Origin: Ettlia oleoabundans
Lineage: Eukaryota > Chlorophyta > Chlorophyceae > Chlamydomonadales
Length of the DNA stretch: 39,787 nt
NCBI GenBank assembly: GCA_019693395.1
Contig: JAAMXP010000911.1
Span: 317 to 40,103 of the forward strand
Direction: 5' to 3'
Shown here: piece after piece, positions 20,608-31,676 of the stretch
Position numbering within the stretch: position 1 is the stretch's first letter
How the letters are laid out: the number at the start of each line of letters is the position of its first letter
Notes under the pieces: generated by a model
What the model was told of the DNA's origin: nothing
The model's database searches: none
Seen by the model: the letters and a program-made list of their open reading frames with translations, nothing else
Position numbers and translations under genes: made by a program

Positions 20608-21484
20608 TTGGTGGAGAATGTACAGATTGATTTGCGAGGCGCCAATTTCTGCCAGTCAGCGTGGGTTACATTTACTACAATCAGCAGCACGCTTTATAAC
20701 ATACATGCACACGCCGCGTGGGTGGGGTGCGATATGAAAGGCAACCAAAAGAAAGAATTCCTGAGCAGCTCCCCACTGCGAGCCTTTTAGGGACAGCAGT
20801 ATAACTGGCCATAGGACGTGTCAAGTTGAGACCATCAGCAAGCAGGGGCACGGCGAAACCTCGCCACTCTGCGTCAGCAATTGAGCAAGAACAGCACCGT
20901 CGTGTGTGCAAACGGTCAGGTTGTTATGTTTGTGTTCGTCGATCACAGGAGAAGTGAGACGGGGTGGGGATGAGAGGCGTGGGAGGATGTGAATTCTCAA
21001 GGGGCAGGAACGTTTTAAGAGTATGAGCGAATCGGACAGACGGCGGACTCAACAAAAGGGCAAAAAAAAAAACAGTTTAAGAGGGCGAAAGGGACACGGC
21101 CCCAATCATGAGCCGCTGCAAGAACAACGGAAATATAGTGCAAGGTGCGCCATTATACCAATTGACAGATCAGAAAGCGTGGGGGGAGAGGGTTGGGGGG
21201 GTGTTTTTTTGTTTTTCTGGCGGGGGGAAGGATGGGGACAAGGGGGTGCAGGGAGCGAGCAAGTTGGCATGCACGCCACAGTAAGAGACACTGGAAGTGC
21301 TGGTGGGTTCTCAGTTTTGACTACCTGCCAAGTGTCTGTCTACCTACTAAGAGCGTGTGAGCCCCGACGCGATGCAAGGAGTGGGGAAGAAAAAAATGGC
21401 TGACAATGCGGAGGCCTGGGGAACAAAACCGGGCATGGCCGGCCGACAGGCACTCATGCCGGCACACGGGGGCCCGCCTCGCCT
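20608..21484. other. convergent intergenic region with G-rich tract
   Basis: This stretch lies between the stops of DNAAF1 (plus) and the Ser/Ala-rich gene (minus). No convincing gene is present. It holds an A-run near 21062 and runs of 3-7 G at 21181-21201, then a T-rich spacer and a further G6 at 21222-21227. Both 3' UTRs are expected here. Confidence 0.45.
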
Positions 21485-23676
21485 CTAATGGATGGCACCA
21501 CGCACAATCACATTGCGGAACAGGCCCTTGAAACCGTGCACCGTAGTGCCGCTGCCGAGCGTACCGCTGCCGCTGCTGGCGTGCCGCAGCAGGCTGGCGC
21601 TGCCGCTGCTGCCAGTGGCGTGCAGCAGCGCAGAGCCGCCACTGGGGTTGCGCGGCAGGGCGGCTGAAGAAGTTGCGCTAACACCCACAGTGCCCGTGCC
21701 GGCTGTAGGGGGCTTGGCGTCGCCTGCAGCAGGAGCGGGCCCCTGCTGCCCTGCCGCCTGGCCGGATGCGGCGGCGCTGCTCAGGCCCGACTGCTGCCGC
21801 CGCACTCCAGGCACGCTAACGTAGTAATCTGGCTCGTCGTCTTTTGACTGCAATCAAGCAGGCGGCATGGGAGAAGCGCATGGTGGGTTGATGAGCACGT
21901 TGCAGATGATATTGAGCACCTGGGAGGACACAATGCCAGCCAGGCGGTGTATAACAGACTGCAACCTTAGGGAGCCACAGAGGATGATGGCCAGCTGGCA
22001 AGAACAAGTGAGGCACCGAACAGCCCGGACAAAAAGCACAGCCTGTGCCACGGCTCAGCAGGACAAAGCACATCAAGTGTGACGCCGCTGGCAGCCACTG
22101 CCGCATTGCAACAAACTGCCAAACAGCACCAGTAATCAGCGGAAATAGGAAGGGGCTGCCCCCTCACCGGCGCCAGTGCCATCCGCGCCGCTGAGGCCCG
22201 GTAGGAGGCGCCTCGGTAGCTGCCAGAACCCCACTGGCTAGGGGTGGGGCTGGCGGAGGCGGTGTGGGAGGAGGTGGGGTAGGGCGAATAGAGGGACTTG
22301 GCCGGTGAGCGGAATTCTGCAGGGAGGGCGGGGAACGTGAGCAGGAGCAGGAGGCGAGCGCGCCGGTTGCAGGGTTGCAAGACAGGGGCAAGCGATGGGG
22401 GCAGCACATTGAAGGATTGGCTGCAATGCCCTTTGTGAGATACAGGAAATGAAGTATAGCATGGAGAGTATGATACACCGCAGGGGCAAGATAGCAATAG
22501 GACACATGGGCTGGGAGGTGGTGGGCGTGGGCGCTGCCTTTCTCCGGAAGGCCCACAGAGGCCGAGGCAGCCGGTGAGCAATGTGCTTACTACCCAAAGC
22601 CATGCTGCCCGAGCCACATCAATGCACCATATTGTATCACAGTCAGTGCAACAGCAAGGCAAAAGGCAGTCAGTTAGCCACAGCAGCTACACAAACCTGA
22701 GGACAACGCCGCACACGTGAAGTCGTACGGGTTGTAGGCCCCTGGTGCCGCCATGCCGCTGCTTGTGCGAGCGTGGAACACCATAGGCCGCCCCATGGGC
22801 CCCTTGGGCTTGAGACTGCCGCTGAAAGGCGACACTAGCGGCTCGCTACTTGGCGCTGGTGGCGGCGCCGCGTCGCCGGCGCCGCCTTCCAGTTGAGAGG
22901 TGGCGCGGCTTCGGGTCTTGATGGGCGTGAGCGTCTTCAATACAATGGTGTCGAAGGATCGCACTGCACCAATCAGAACAGGGCTGCATAAGCCGTCCTC
23001 CTCCGCAAGGCTTGCAAGGTCTTCACGAGACCCTGAACGGGAATGGGCGACTGCGAGCCCGGCAGCTGCCGCCTGCTGCGTCGCCGCAAACGCCAGCACC
23101 CGGCTGCGGTCGCCGAGATCTGACGAGCTAGAATGCCGGCTAGACACCTGCAGGTCTGCCAGGGCTGCTGCCAGGCTGCTGGTTGCGGAGCTGGGCTGGC
23201 TGGCGGTGTATGGGCCCAGATCAATGGCCGAAGGGGAGCCGGCAATCGGCGCGCCGTCGCCGCACAGTCGGCGCGGGCCTCGCTGCGGTGGTGAGGCATT
23301 GCGGCTTGACCCCTTGCACGGCGAGAACTGCACCGGGGATGCAAAAAGGCGAAACTCAGGGCTTGGAAGTGGGGGCTACGCAGGGTGGTTCAGGGGGGGA
23401 CCTGTGGCATGACCACCTTGAGGTGGCCAGTAGCACAGGTTTTGAGGCCGCTAACTAGGCTCAGCTTAGGTCCCGAGTCTCGAGCCACTGCAAAGCTGCA
23501 GGTATACGCCGGGTTTGCCGCTGGCGGGCTGGCTGGCGGGGCAAGTGCATGCGCCCGACCCAACGCGTTGCAGTCGGGTGCACCGCCCCCACCTGCTTCA
23601 CCATGTTGTCCTCTTCCACAAACTCCATCGCCAGAAGGTCGCCGCAAGACCTGATGCGGGCTCTTCCACTCTCCAT
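21485..23676 (-). CDS. unrecognised Ser/Ala-rich protein
   Basis: Four exons join in phase: 23593-23676, 22697-23327, 22168-22316 and 21485-21847 (408 aa), with clean GT-AG borders and a TAG stop. The start is MESGRARIRSCGDLLAMEF followed by EEDNMVKQ. The rest is rich in Ser, Ala, Pro and Gly, with islands that look less random: SFDTIVLKTLTPIKTRSRAT, KPKGPMGRPMVFHART, AYNPYDFTC, SLYSPYPTSSHTA and a final HGFKGLFRNVIVRGAIH. I see no transmembrane helix, signal peptide or catalytic motif. Many S/T-P sites and basic Ser patches suggest a disordered phosphoprotein or scaffold. An overlapping open frame through the first exon (about 23607-23805) was not chosen because it does not join exon two in phase. 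I do not recognise the family. Confidence 0.6.
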
Positions 23677-24268
23677 GGCTTCAAGGTGGGTTCCAGAGCC
23701 AAGACCCGCCCTAATTCCACTTGCCGTATGGCTTCTGAGGTTTCAGTGCGCCACCGTGCCTGCCATATGTCGCGCGACCCACCCACACCTAGATCAACCG
23801 CCTGGGCTGGGAACAGGAAGTGGTGAGAGACGATAAGGACTCGGAGAATAGGCGCAATTGGGTGCGGACACGCAATGAGACTCAGCTTCAGCATTAATGC
23901 ACGGAGGGAGATGTAAGCCCCCGCTGTACACGTGGACAAGAAAGAGAAGAAGCTCCGCAGGACCTTCTAACTGACCTGGAACTTGCTTAGATTCTCGGGG
24001 CAACCTTGTGGTTGAATCGTGTTGACTTATCTGCTCCGCACGACTAACTTTGGGCGGAGCGCCTGTGGCACGCCAGGTTGAACCGCATGCTGAGCCAAAG
24101 CACCTGAAGCACGAGAAGGAGCCCAGGTTCAGGTTTTACAGCCTGACGTGCTTCCTTAAAAAATCAGCAGGTCTATGTTACAACGTAGAACCCACGGCAG
24201 AGTTGCAGGGGGAAATACCAGAAAATGAATAGCCGAAACACATACGCCGCCGTGCTGCCAGCAGCATA
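23677..24268. other. intergenic region upstream of Ser/Ala-rich gene
   Basis: This 592-bp region separates two minus-strand genes: the 3' end of the GST-like gene and the 5' end of the Ser/Ala-rich gene. I see no supportable gene. An alternative 5' exon of the downstream gene (about 23700-23805, after a CCCAG acceptor) cannot be excluded. Confidence 0.4.
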
Positions 24269-27200
24269 TCAGGTGGCGCCCGCTGCCTGCAGCTGGTCAA
24301 TGGCCCAGTTTAGATGGGCACGAAATTGCCGTGCTGCAGGCAGCTTAAGGTCTCGGGGCACACATACACGGTCACGTAAATAAGCCAGAGAGGGCACCAC
24401 GGGCGTGCCATCGAGCACGCCTTTTTCAGAGGCCCTCGCCACACATAACGCATGCTCTGATGCCTGCTTGGCGTCAACCCCAACCAGCAGCGCATGTGCC
24501 ACATGCCGCAAGGCTGCAGCAGAATACACAAGGGCGGCGTTAGCCGCCGCTCTTGCAGAGTTCCTGCGCGTCTCACAATTAGGCTGCCAACACGGGTTGA
24601 CGCCATACGAAAGTTCCTACTTTCTCACACAGAAGTATGCATCTGTGACTGCCACTGAACAGGTCATGCAGCCGCCAACCAGCAGCACCACATCAAGCTT
24701 ACCTGCGTCAGCTTCAGCATGGTGCTCCATTGCAGGCATGGCTGTTGGATCGCACAGAGCTGCCGACACGGGGAGGGGCCCCCGCTTGCCGACCCCTCTC
24801 AACGCAAACTTGGTCACCGCCTCACGGTTCTGGACAAGCCGTGCTGCCGCCTGCGCCGGGAGGCAAGAAGCACCATAGCAGGTGGCTAGAAGGGAATACA
24901 GGAAGTGTACTGCTGTCAACATACACAGCTGTTGAAGTGTAGTGCCAGATTGGTCTGGCTGTGCGGCTGACCTCCCAAGCCACAAGTTCAGGTCAGCTGG
25001 CCCCAGCCAAATGGGTAGGCTCTCAATGCTGAGTCAGCCAGTTAGCAACCCCTGTCTCACCTGCAGCCTGTCGATCTCTGGCTGCTCTCCAGGAGCATGC
25101 GCCTGAGGGAGGGATGAGGCAGTGAGAGGGTCCAAAGGCAGGTGCCAGCTCTTGCCGTCCGTGCCATCAATGGCGGCAGCAAAGGGCTTGGCCTCTGGCA
25201 CTGCATAGCAGCAAAAACGGTGCACGAACTGAAGCCGGCTTGTCAAATTGTGCCAGGGTTGCGTAAGGAAGCAATGCCGCGCCAATGGTGGAAGGTGGCG
25301 GGAAGCTGGACAGGCACTAAAATGCAGAGCAGTGGGATGCGGGCTGGTGCAACTCACCCCCCACGCAGCCGCCCAGCTGCGGCGGCAGGTCATGCACGTG
25401 TGTGTAGTGGCAGGACTTGAACCCGAGGTAAGCCGGTCGCGTCTCCATGGCATCAAACCAGCGCTCGACCGCTTGCCAGCGCCCCTGTGCAGCAGGCAGT
25501 GCGGGACGATTTTCAAGTTGGCTGCGCAATCATGCACAGGTGAGGGCTGAGATTGTAGCACAGCCGCACTGGACGAAACACAGCGCGCAGGTCGAATGGA
25601 GTACAGCCACCCTGTACCGTGCTTGCCCAGTAAGCCCGGTACAGGGTCCTACTTTGTCATGCTGCAGTCCAGCCCTGACCTGTGGTACTTCAAGTAGCAT
25701 CTGCCATGATCTGACTGCCTAGCAGGCCCTGATCTGCTGGCCCCATGCCACAAAGCCCGTGCAGCAAAACAGCACCCCCTCTTGCTTTTCTGTTTGGAGC
25801 TTGTCATGCTGCCCCTCACCTCGCCCCGCACCACAAAGCCCTTGTAATACAGCAAGGAGGAGACTATGCGCTCCAGGAAGGGCGCAAAGGTGATGTCCAC
25901 CAACCCAAACTCGGAAAGAAAGTAGGGCCCCGGGGTCTCGCTGAGCTGGCGATCGACCTCGTCCATAGTGCGGCAGAATTGATCCCGGTTGCTCTCATGG
26001 CCCCTGCATAGCGTAGACAGGCAGCAAGCGGTGTGGTTGCAGGGCGGAATAGAATGGCAGTTCTCGGAAGCGGGAAAAGGCAGGTGTAGGTGGAGCACCA
26101 GGTAATGCAGCATGCCGGAGCGCCGCAGGCGAAGCATGTTGTGCCGGCGCAGTGCAGAACGAGGTGGAAAGTCAGCACTCAGCAGGCATCTCAGCCAGGG
26201 CAAGTCGCAAGGTGGCACCAGAGACGCTCTGACCGCGACAGCAATATGCCAGGTTATTGCCAACCCCGAGTGCAGCCGTGATCTACCTTACAAGTCTTCA
26301 CAGCTGCCGTTTGCAAAACTCACCAGCCGTTGCAGAGCCACTGCAGCCAGTCTGAGAAGAGGCGGCGTTCCAGGCGCATCAGCTGCGCCGCTCTTTGCCG
26401 CTCGAGGCTGCCCTCTGGTGGTAGCATGGGCGGGTTTGGCTGTATCTGCTCCAGCACCTGCATGACAGTATGCAGAATGGGCACGCGTGGAAAGAACTTG
26501 TACCGCAAACACCATCGCCAGCCAGGCAGGCGATAGTGTCAAGGGATGTGGAGCGTTGCTCAGTTGTGCGCTCAACACTGCCCTTGTCGCTACCGTTGCG
26601 GAGAAGACAACAGCTGATGGCCTGCCAGCGCGACATTGTACACTCAGTTTGGCAGACATCAACATCCGAGCCCACTGGTGGCAGTGGGGGGCTCCCAAAC
26701 ATGGAAGCAGCGAGCATGCTGTGGCATTCCGGCTGGGAACACAGTTCCATCCCTTAAAACTGTACCATGCCTCCATGGCACCATACCTCAACTACCACAG
26801 AGTGCATATCTCTACCACACTCCTGCAGTGTCACTGCACCCTTACTTTGAGCTAAGGCTGCCAATACGTGAGCATGCGTGTCATTACCACATGCCTGTTG
26901 TATCACTGCGGATTCTGTGATAATCTGGCCATCAATCTCCAGCACAGGCAGCAGGCCTGAGGGCACCTGCAGCAAGGCCATGGGGGCGGTGGTGAAGATG
27001 GGGTATTAGACAGGCTGGCGGGTGCGTGAGAAGGGTGTGCACGTGGCGGGGTGGATGGGTCAGGTGGGGTGGGAGAGGGGGTGATGCAGACAGAACGCAA
27101 CCTGCGTGATGTGCACAAACATGCGAAGACATCCCTGGAAGTGCGGATGTATGATGCGAACATGTCACCAACAAGACCCTACAGAATATGCCTCTCCAGC

Positions 27201-28491
27201 AGCATGCCCCACACAGCAACTCACCTTGCGCAGGAATTCAGCAGGCTTGTCGCCATAGCACCTCATGTTGATTTTCTCTATAACATATGGGATGCGCTTC
27301 TCTTCGAGTTGCAGGACAATCTTGTGGCAGTCTGCACGCAAGGGGCGGATAGAAGCATACGAATGTGGAATTTACCAAGTTAGGTTAATTAGGGCAGCAT
27401 GGGAATATGCAGCGTACACACCAGACATATGAATATCCAAAAGAGCAAAAGCGTACGCATGTGAAGATAAGAACAACGGATCCAGAAGGTAAAAATGTGG
27501 GGAAATGGGCCGCCAGCTTGTGCTGGTGCTGAGTGGGCAAGATTGGGTGGCACGCTGTGCAGCAAACAAGCGGCAGCAGCCAGTAATGCAGGACCGGAAG
27601 GGCAGGTTGCGGCGGGGCTCACAAGGACACCAAGCTGCGTGGTCCCTGTAAAGCTTGACGCGGGGCTCCCCAGGGTGGCCAAAGGTGCGACGCAGGGCAT
27701 AGGAGTTGGCCGGACCCTGCGAGTGCAACAACGACAGGGGTAAGGAGGTGTTAATTGGCGGTGGCAGCACATGTTCTGGCGCCAGCCTCGCTTAAACGGT
27801 GCTAAACAAGAAGCGAGAGAAAGTGGAGAAGGAGGCAGCTGCTACTTTCCCTGTTTCCTTTTACCTTTCCAGCTCCCACCATTGGCTGGATGGTGTGACC
27901 TAATGTTGCAGTCGGCACGTGTCTGCCCGCCTACCATCTCCAAATCAGCAGGCACAGCATGACAAGTTTGTCTGTCCACCCACCGTCTCCAGGTCAGCAG
28001 GCACAGCATCCAGCTCCTTTTGCTTGGCTTCCACCATGGCTTGAAGCTCCTCCCAAGATGGTGCGGTGTCCAGGAAGCTGATGGCCCGCAGGCTGGGTGC
28101 TGTGGCAGTTGCTGTGCCACCCGCCTGCAAGTGCAAAGGGCAGCCAGATGCCTTGTTGGGTGCTGGATCGCCGGAGCAAATGAGGACGTGCCACTTGCTG
28201 CAGTTGCGCGCCGTCCAGAAATTGTTTTAGTCTGTTGACATCATTGAGATGTGCATGTGCAGAAGTGGGACTCTTGTATCGGTCTACCTGACCCAGCGCC
28301 TTCTTCAGGCTTGCCAGCATATCCGCAGAACAGCTGCCGCCGCGCCGAACGCCGTTGCCGCTGTTGGAGGGTCGCGCGGAGGGACGGGCACCAAGGAATT
28401 TGAAAGATGCTGACCTAAACGATCCGGCGATGTGGCGGCGGCTACTGTAGGCCAGAACGGACGCTGCTGGCACGCTAAGCAGCGAAGACAT
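24269..28491 (-). CDS. plastid-type CPYC thioredoxin-fold / glutathione S-transferase protein
   Basis: Eleven exons: 28288-28491, 27984-28124, 27623-27716, 27225-27331, 26895-26966, 26324-26457, 25820-26003, about 25358-25521, 25061-25200, 24703-24850 and 24269-24513 (about 544 aa). Exon 1 (68 aa, rich in Ser/Arg/Ala, few acids) looks like a plastid transit peptide. The N-terminal thioredoxin fold has VKLYRDHAAWCPYCHK, with a CPYC motif formed across an intron, then LEEKRIPYVIEKINM, VPSGLLPVLEIDGQ and ITESAVIQ. A GST C-domain follows (LFSDWLQWLCNGWG, LSEFGLVDITFAPFLERI, GRWQAVERWFDAMETRPAY) and a long plant-type extension ending PAARQFRAHLNWAIDQL. CPYC suggests glutaredoxin- or omega/DHAR-like thiol chemistry. 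Exon 5 uses a GC donor. The junction from exon 7 to exon 8 is one base out of phase, so a micro-exon or error lies between 25522 and 25819. Confidence 0.85.
25611..25645. repeat. inverted repeat, 8-bp arms
   Basis: CCTGTACC and GGTACAGG are perfect complements flanking a 19-nt loop within the uncertain intron of the GST-like gene. It may form a hairpin; no function can be assigned. Confidence 0.7.
27048..27081 (+). repeat. G-rich tract, G-quadruplex-capable
   Basis: G-runs at 27048-27051, 27057-27059, 27066-27069, 27071-27073 and 27077-27081 with loops of 1-6 nt fit the quadruplex rule. The tract sits in the intron 26967-27224 of the minus-strand GST-like gene, on the template strand. Confidence 0.8.
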
Positions 28492-28699
28492 CGCCACACG
28501 TGGCAGGTGTGCCCAGCGAAATCTCCAAGCCAAACCTTGGTGAGGAGCTCTACACGATTGCACGGGGAGCCTGTGAAGACCTTGTGGCTGGCGTGCTGCG
28601 CGCCACCTCAAGGGCGCAAGAGCTCCAACTCCGTTTGAAAGGGATCACAGCTGCAGTCGCCGTTACTGTCAGCAAAGGTGATCTAGTTGATCTATCATT
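28492..28699. promoter_or_regulatory. bidirectional promoter region, GST-like / DOHH
   Basis: 208 bp separate the two divergent start codons (28491 minus, 28700 plus). A GTG-initiated frame runs through it toward DOHH, but the family start is the ATG at 28700. No TATA box is obvious. Confidence 0.5.
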
Positions 28700-30952
28700 A
28701 TGGCGAGCCTGGTTGAGCGCGACACCGCAGTGGTGGAGGGGCTGCAGCAGAAGTTGCGCAATTCCAGCACAACGCTTCCTGCAAAGTACAGGATACTGTT
28801 CTCCTTGCGTGGGATTGCTGGAGCAGAGGCCCACGCCGCCATGCTGGAAGGTGCGCCATGCATGGCGCCTCCTGCTCTGCACTGCTCCTGAGCTGCCCCG
28901 GACACACGAAAAACGGATTAAAGGACACGCCGCGGTCACCGCCGCCGCACGTGCCGCCACATCGCCGCCGCCAGTGCCGCTGCCAGTGCCGCTGCACAGC
29001 GGGGGTTTACTGCACAGCGTGCCCTCACTGCACGGGCTGCTGCCGCCGCTGTTCCACAGGCCTCAAAGACCCCTCGGCGCTTTTCCGTCATGAGGTAGCT
29101 TATTGCTTGGGCCAGCGACAGGATCCTGCTGCTGTTGAGACGCTTAAGCGGATCTTGAAGGACGAAGCGGAGCACCCCATGTGAGACGGGGGCGGAAGGC
29201 TGCGGGCTGTGGCACAGCATGGCCTATTACCAGTCCTTTAGCGCTAAATGCCAAACTAAACTTCTATAACATGGCTGACAATTTGTGTTTGTCATTTATT
29301 GCACTTTTAAAGCAGGTGATGGAATCCTTCTTTGCTAAGCACATTGTTGTGAGCATGCACCTAAGCACCGCGCGTCATCCAGCATCACTGCCCACCTCCT
29401 TTGGCTGCACATTGCAGGGTACGGCATGAAGCGGGTGAGGCGCTGGGCGCGATAGGAACAGAGGATTGTTTGGCGCCACTGCGGGAGCACTTGCAGGTTT
29501 GTAGCCACGCTTGATGAATGCCACTGCTTGTTGTTTGGCTACATGACTTCATCCACGGGGCAGAATTGATGTACCAAGCTGACTCTCAGGGTTGAGGCGT
29601 GAAGTTGGGTTGGAGCAGAGGCATACCGGGCTTTGTCATCAGGCTGCTGCATGAGCTGTCACGGACACCCTGTGCCTTGCGCTTGACTTGTTTTTTTATG
29701 TTGTGGGAGGGCGTTATAGCTGCAGCAGCCACCATGTGACCTCAACCATCAATGCTCCAAGCCCTGTCGCCGCACCCCCTTGCCAATCACCACAGGACCC
29801 CTGCCAAGAGGTGGCCCACACATGCCAGTTGGCCCTGCAGCGCATTGAGCATTTTGCGGCGGCGGCTCAGGCGGCTCAGGCGGCAGCAGAGGCGGATGCC
29901 AATGCTGCAGAATCCCGATTCTATTCTGTGGACCCCACCCCTGCAGCACCTGCCAGCACGCCGCTGCCGCAGCTGAGGGAGACGCTGCTAAGCGAGGAGG
30001 CCCCCATTTTCCAGCGGTACCGCGCCATGTTTGCGCTGCGCAACCGCGGCGGCAGCGAGGCGGTGGCGGCGCTGGGCACCAGCTTCCAGACAGCTTCCTC
30101 CGCGCTGCTGAAACACGAGGTGGCATATGTGCTGGGGCAGATGCAGGATGCGGCCGCAGTGCAGACATTGAGGTGAGCAGTCGCATAGGCGCACCCCTGT
30201 AACTTGTGTTTGTGTGTGATGCGCCAGTGGTGGTTCAAAGCTTTGCATGGTTGCCGTGATGCGTGGTAACAAACAGTCATGTTGGTTGTCTCAGTCTGCT
30301 GTATGCGGAGTCTGAGCTTGCTTGACATACATCGCACTGTATGCACGGGCATGTCAGTTGCTCACACGCTTAGCGCCGTTCAGCTGGCTGGCCCGTCAGT
30401 GCTCGTACACGTCTTAAGCCACCCCTGGGCCCGCCACCCACTTCTGAGCGCAGGGAGGTGCTTGGGGACGCGACAGAGAACCCAATGGTGCGACACGAGG
30501 CAGCAGAGGCTCTAGGGGCGATTGCCGCACCCGAGTGCATCGAACTGCTCAAGCAGGTGAGCACAGAGCCCAAGAGGCAGCCACCAAAGTGGTGCTCAGT
30601 CTTTGCCCAAGGTGTCTGGCCTGCCAAGCTTGCCTCCTTGCCGCCCTGGTTGAATGAATGGTCCCCTGCCTGCCCACCCGCCCGTAAGGCCGGTTTGCTT
30701 GTTTGCCTCTCCCAGGTTACGTCGTTGATCCCCTGGGTCCCTCTCCTTCCACCACGTTTACCCTCTGCTCGGCCCGCCTGCTTCTTGTCTCCCTCCCGCC
30801 CTCCCCCTCCCTCGTCGCAGTACACCGCCGACCCGGAACCAATCGTGGCAGACAGCTGCATCGTGGCCCTAGACATGTTGGAATTCGAACAGAGCGGCGG
30901 ATTCCAGTACGCCGACGACGGCTCCCTGCCAGCCACAGAGCAGCTCGCATGA
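28700..30952 (+). CDS. DOHH: deoxyhypusine hydroxylase (HEAT-repeat di-iron enzyme)
   Basis: Six exons keep phase: 28700-28850, 29060-29180, 29418-29496, 29796-30172, 30454-30556 and 30821-30952 (320 aa; family about 300). The protein is two sets of HEAT-like helical repeats, each with paired His-Glu motifs that hold the iron centre: FRHEVAYCLGQRQDP and VRHEAGEALGAIG in the first half, LKHEVAYVLGQMQD and VRHEAAEALGAIA in the second. All four HE pairs are present. YRILFSLRGIAG and YRAMFALRNRGG mark the start of each half. The C-terminus PEPIVADSCIVALDMLEFEQ is typical. DOHH carries out the last step of hypusine formation on translation factor eIF5A. An Ala-rich linker (about residues 139-155) between halves is longer than usual. 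Confidence 0.95.
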
Positions 30953-31676
30953 GGCACCCACACCTGCCTGGCGGCCGTCAAATGCAACCCCAGCCAGCGC
31001 TTGGCTGAGGCATTGCCATCACTGCGGGCATGTTTTGCAGATCTTGCCCTCCTGCCGGGCACTGGGGTGCTTTGCTTGGGTACCTAATTTTATGTTGGCC
31101 TACAGTAGTTGATAGTGTCCGGCAGTATATCTCTCCCTTTACCTGTATCCTTTGTAGGTGCTGATCCGTACCATTCACCTGTGCTCTGCTGCTGCCTGTA
31201 CTGTGACCAACACATGTTATCACATTAACTGATTTTGTGAGCCAGTTTTGACGGACGGTCAGATGTCCTTCCTTGCCAAGGAGAAGAGCTACTGCTACTG
31301 CGCTGCTGTGTCCATCAAGCGCCGGGAGGCGGCACTGCCTGGGACGCAGCAACCGCAGAAATGTTGTTAAGAGGGACTTGGTTACTGAGCAGAAAACCTT
31401 TCTTGGGGGGTGGGGGGGCTCTGTTGCATTCAAGCGGCGTTGCAGCCAACAACGTGACAATTGTCATTCAGAGAACGGGGAATCAACAAAAGCAACTAGC
31501 ACGCCTTGTCAGGCAAAGAACAAGGTGTATGTTGAGCAATACTGGTCTGGACATACAGTTAATGGGTGCCTGGTGGTTTGAGATAAAGGTGCTAGCGTAC
31601 CACGCAGGCTCTATGTTGTTGTTTGTATCTTTGCGTGGAAGTCAGTGTTGAAAGCTGACTGCTGATGTGCCTAGTT
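30953..31676. other. convergent intergenic spacer, DOHH / membrane protein gene
   Basis: Both neighbouring genes end here, so the stretch holds two 3' UTRs. Plus-strand open frames at 31273-31651 show no family features and no splice context. I see nothing else. Confidence 0.5.

Noticed and set aside
21967..22662. 231-codon minus-strand frame
   Set aside because: It is open mainly across an intron of the Ser/Ala-rich gene; composition is Leu/Cys/Ser noise with no homology that I recognise.
23598..23939. Minus-strand frame reading RTETSEAIRQVELGRVLALE
   Set aside because: It looks somewhat coding but overlaps the in-phase first exon of the Ser/Ala-rich gene and cannot be spliced onto exon two in frame.
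28500..29093. Long plus-strand open frame starting at 28500
   Set aside because: It begins with GTG, overlaps the divergent promoter, and is in a different frame from the DOHH first exon that starts at ATG 28700.
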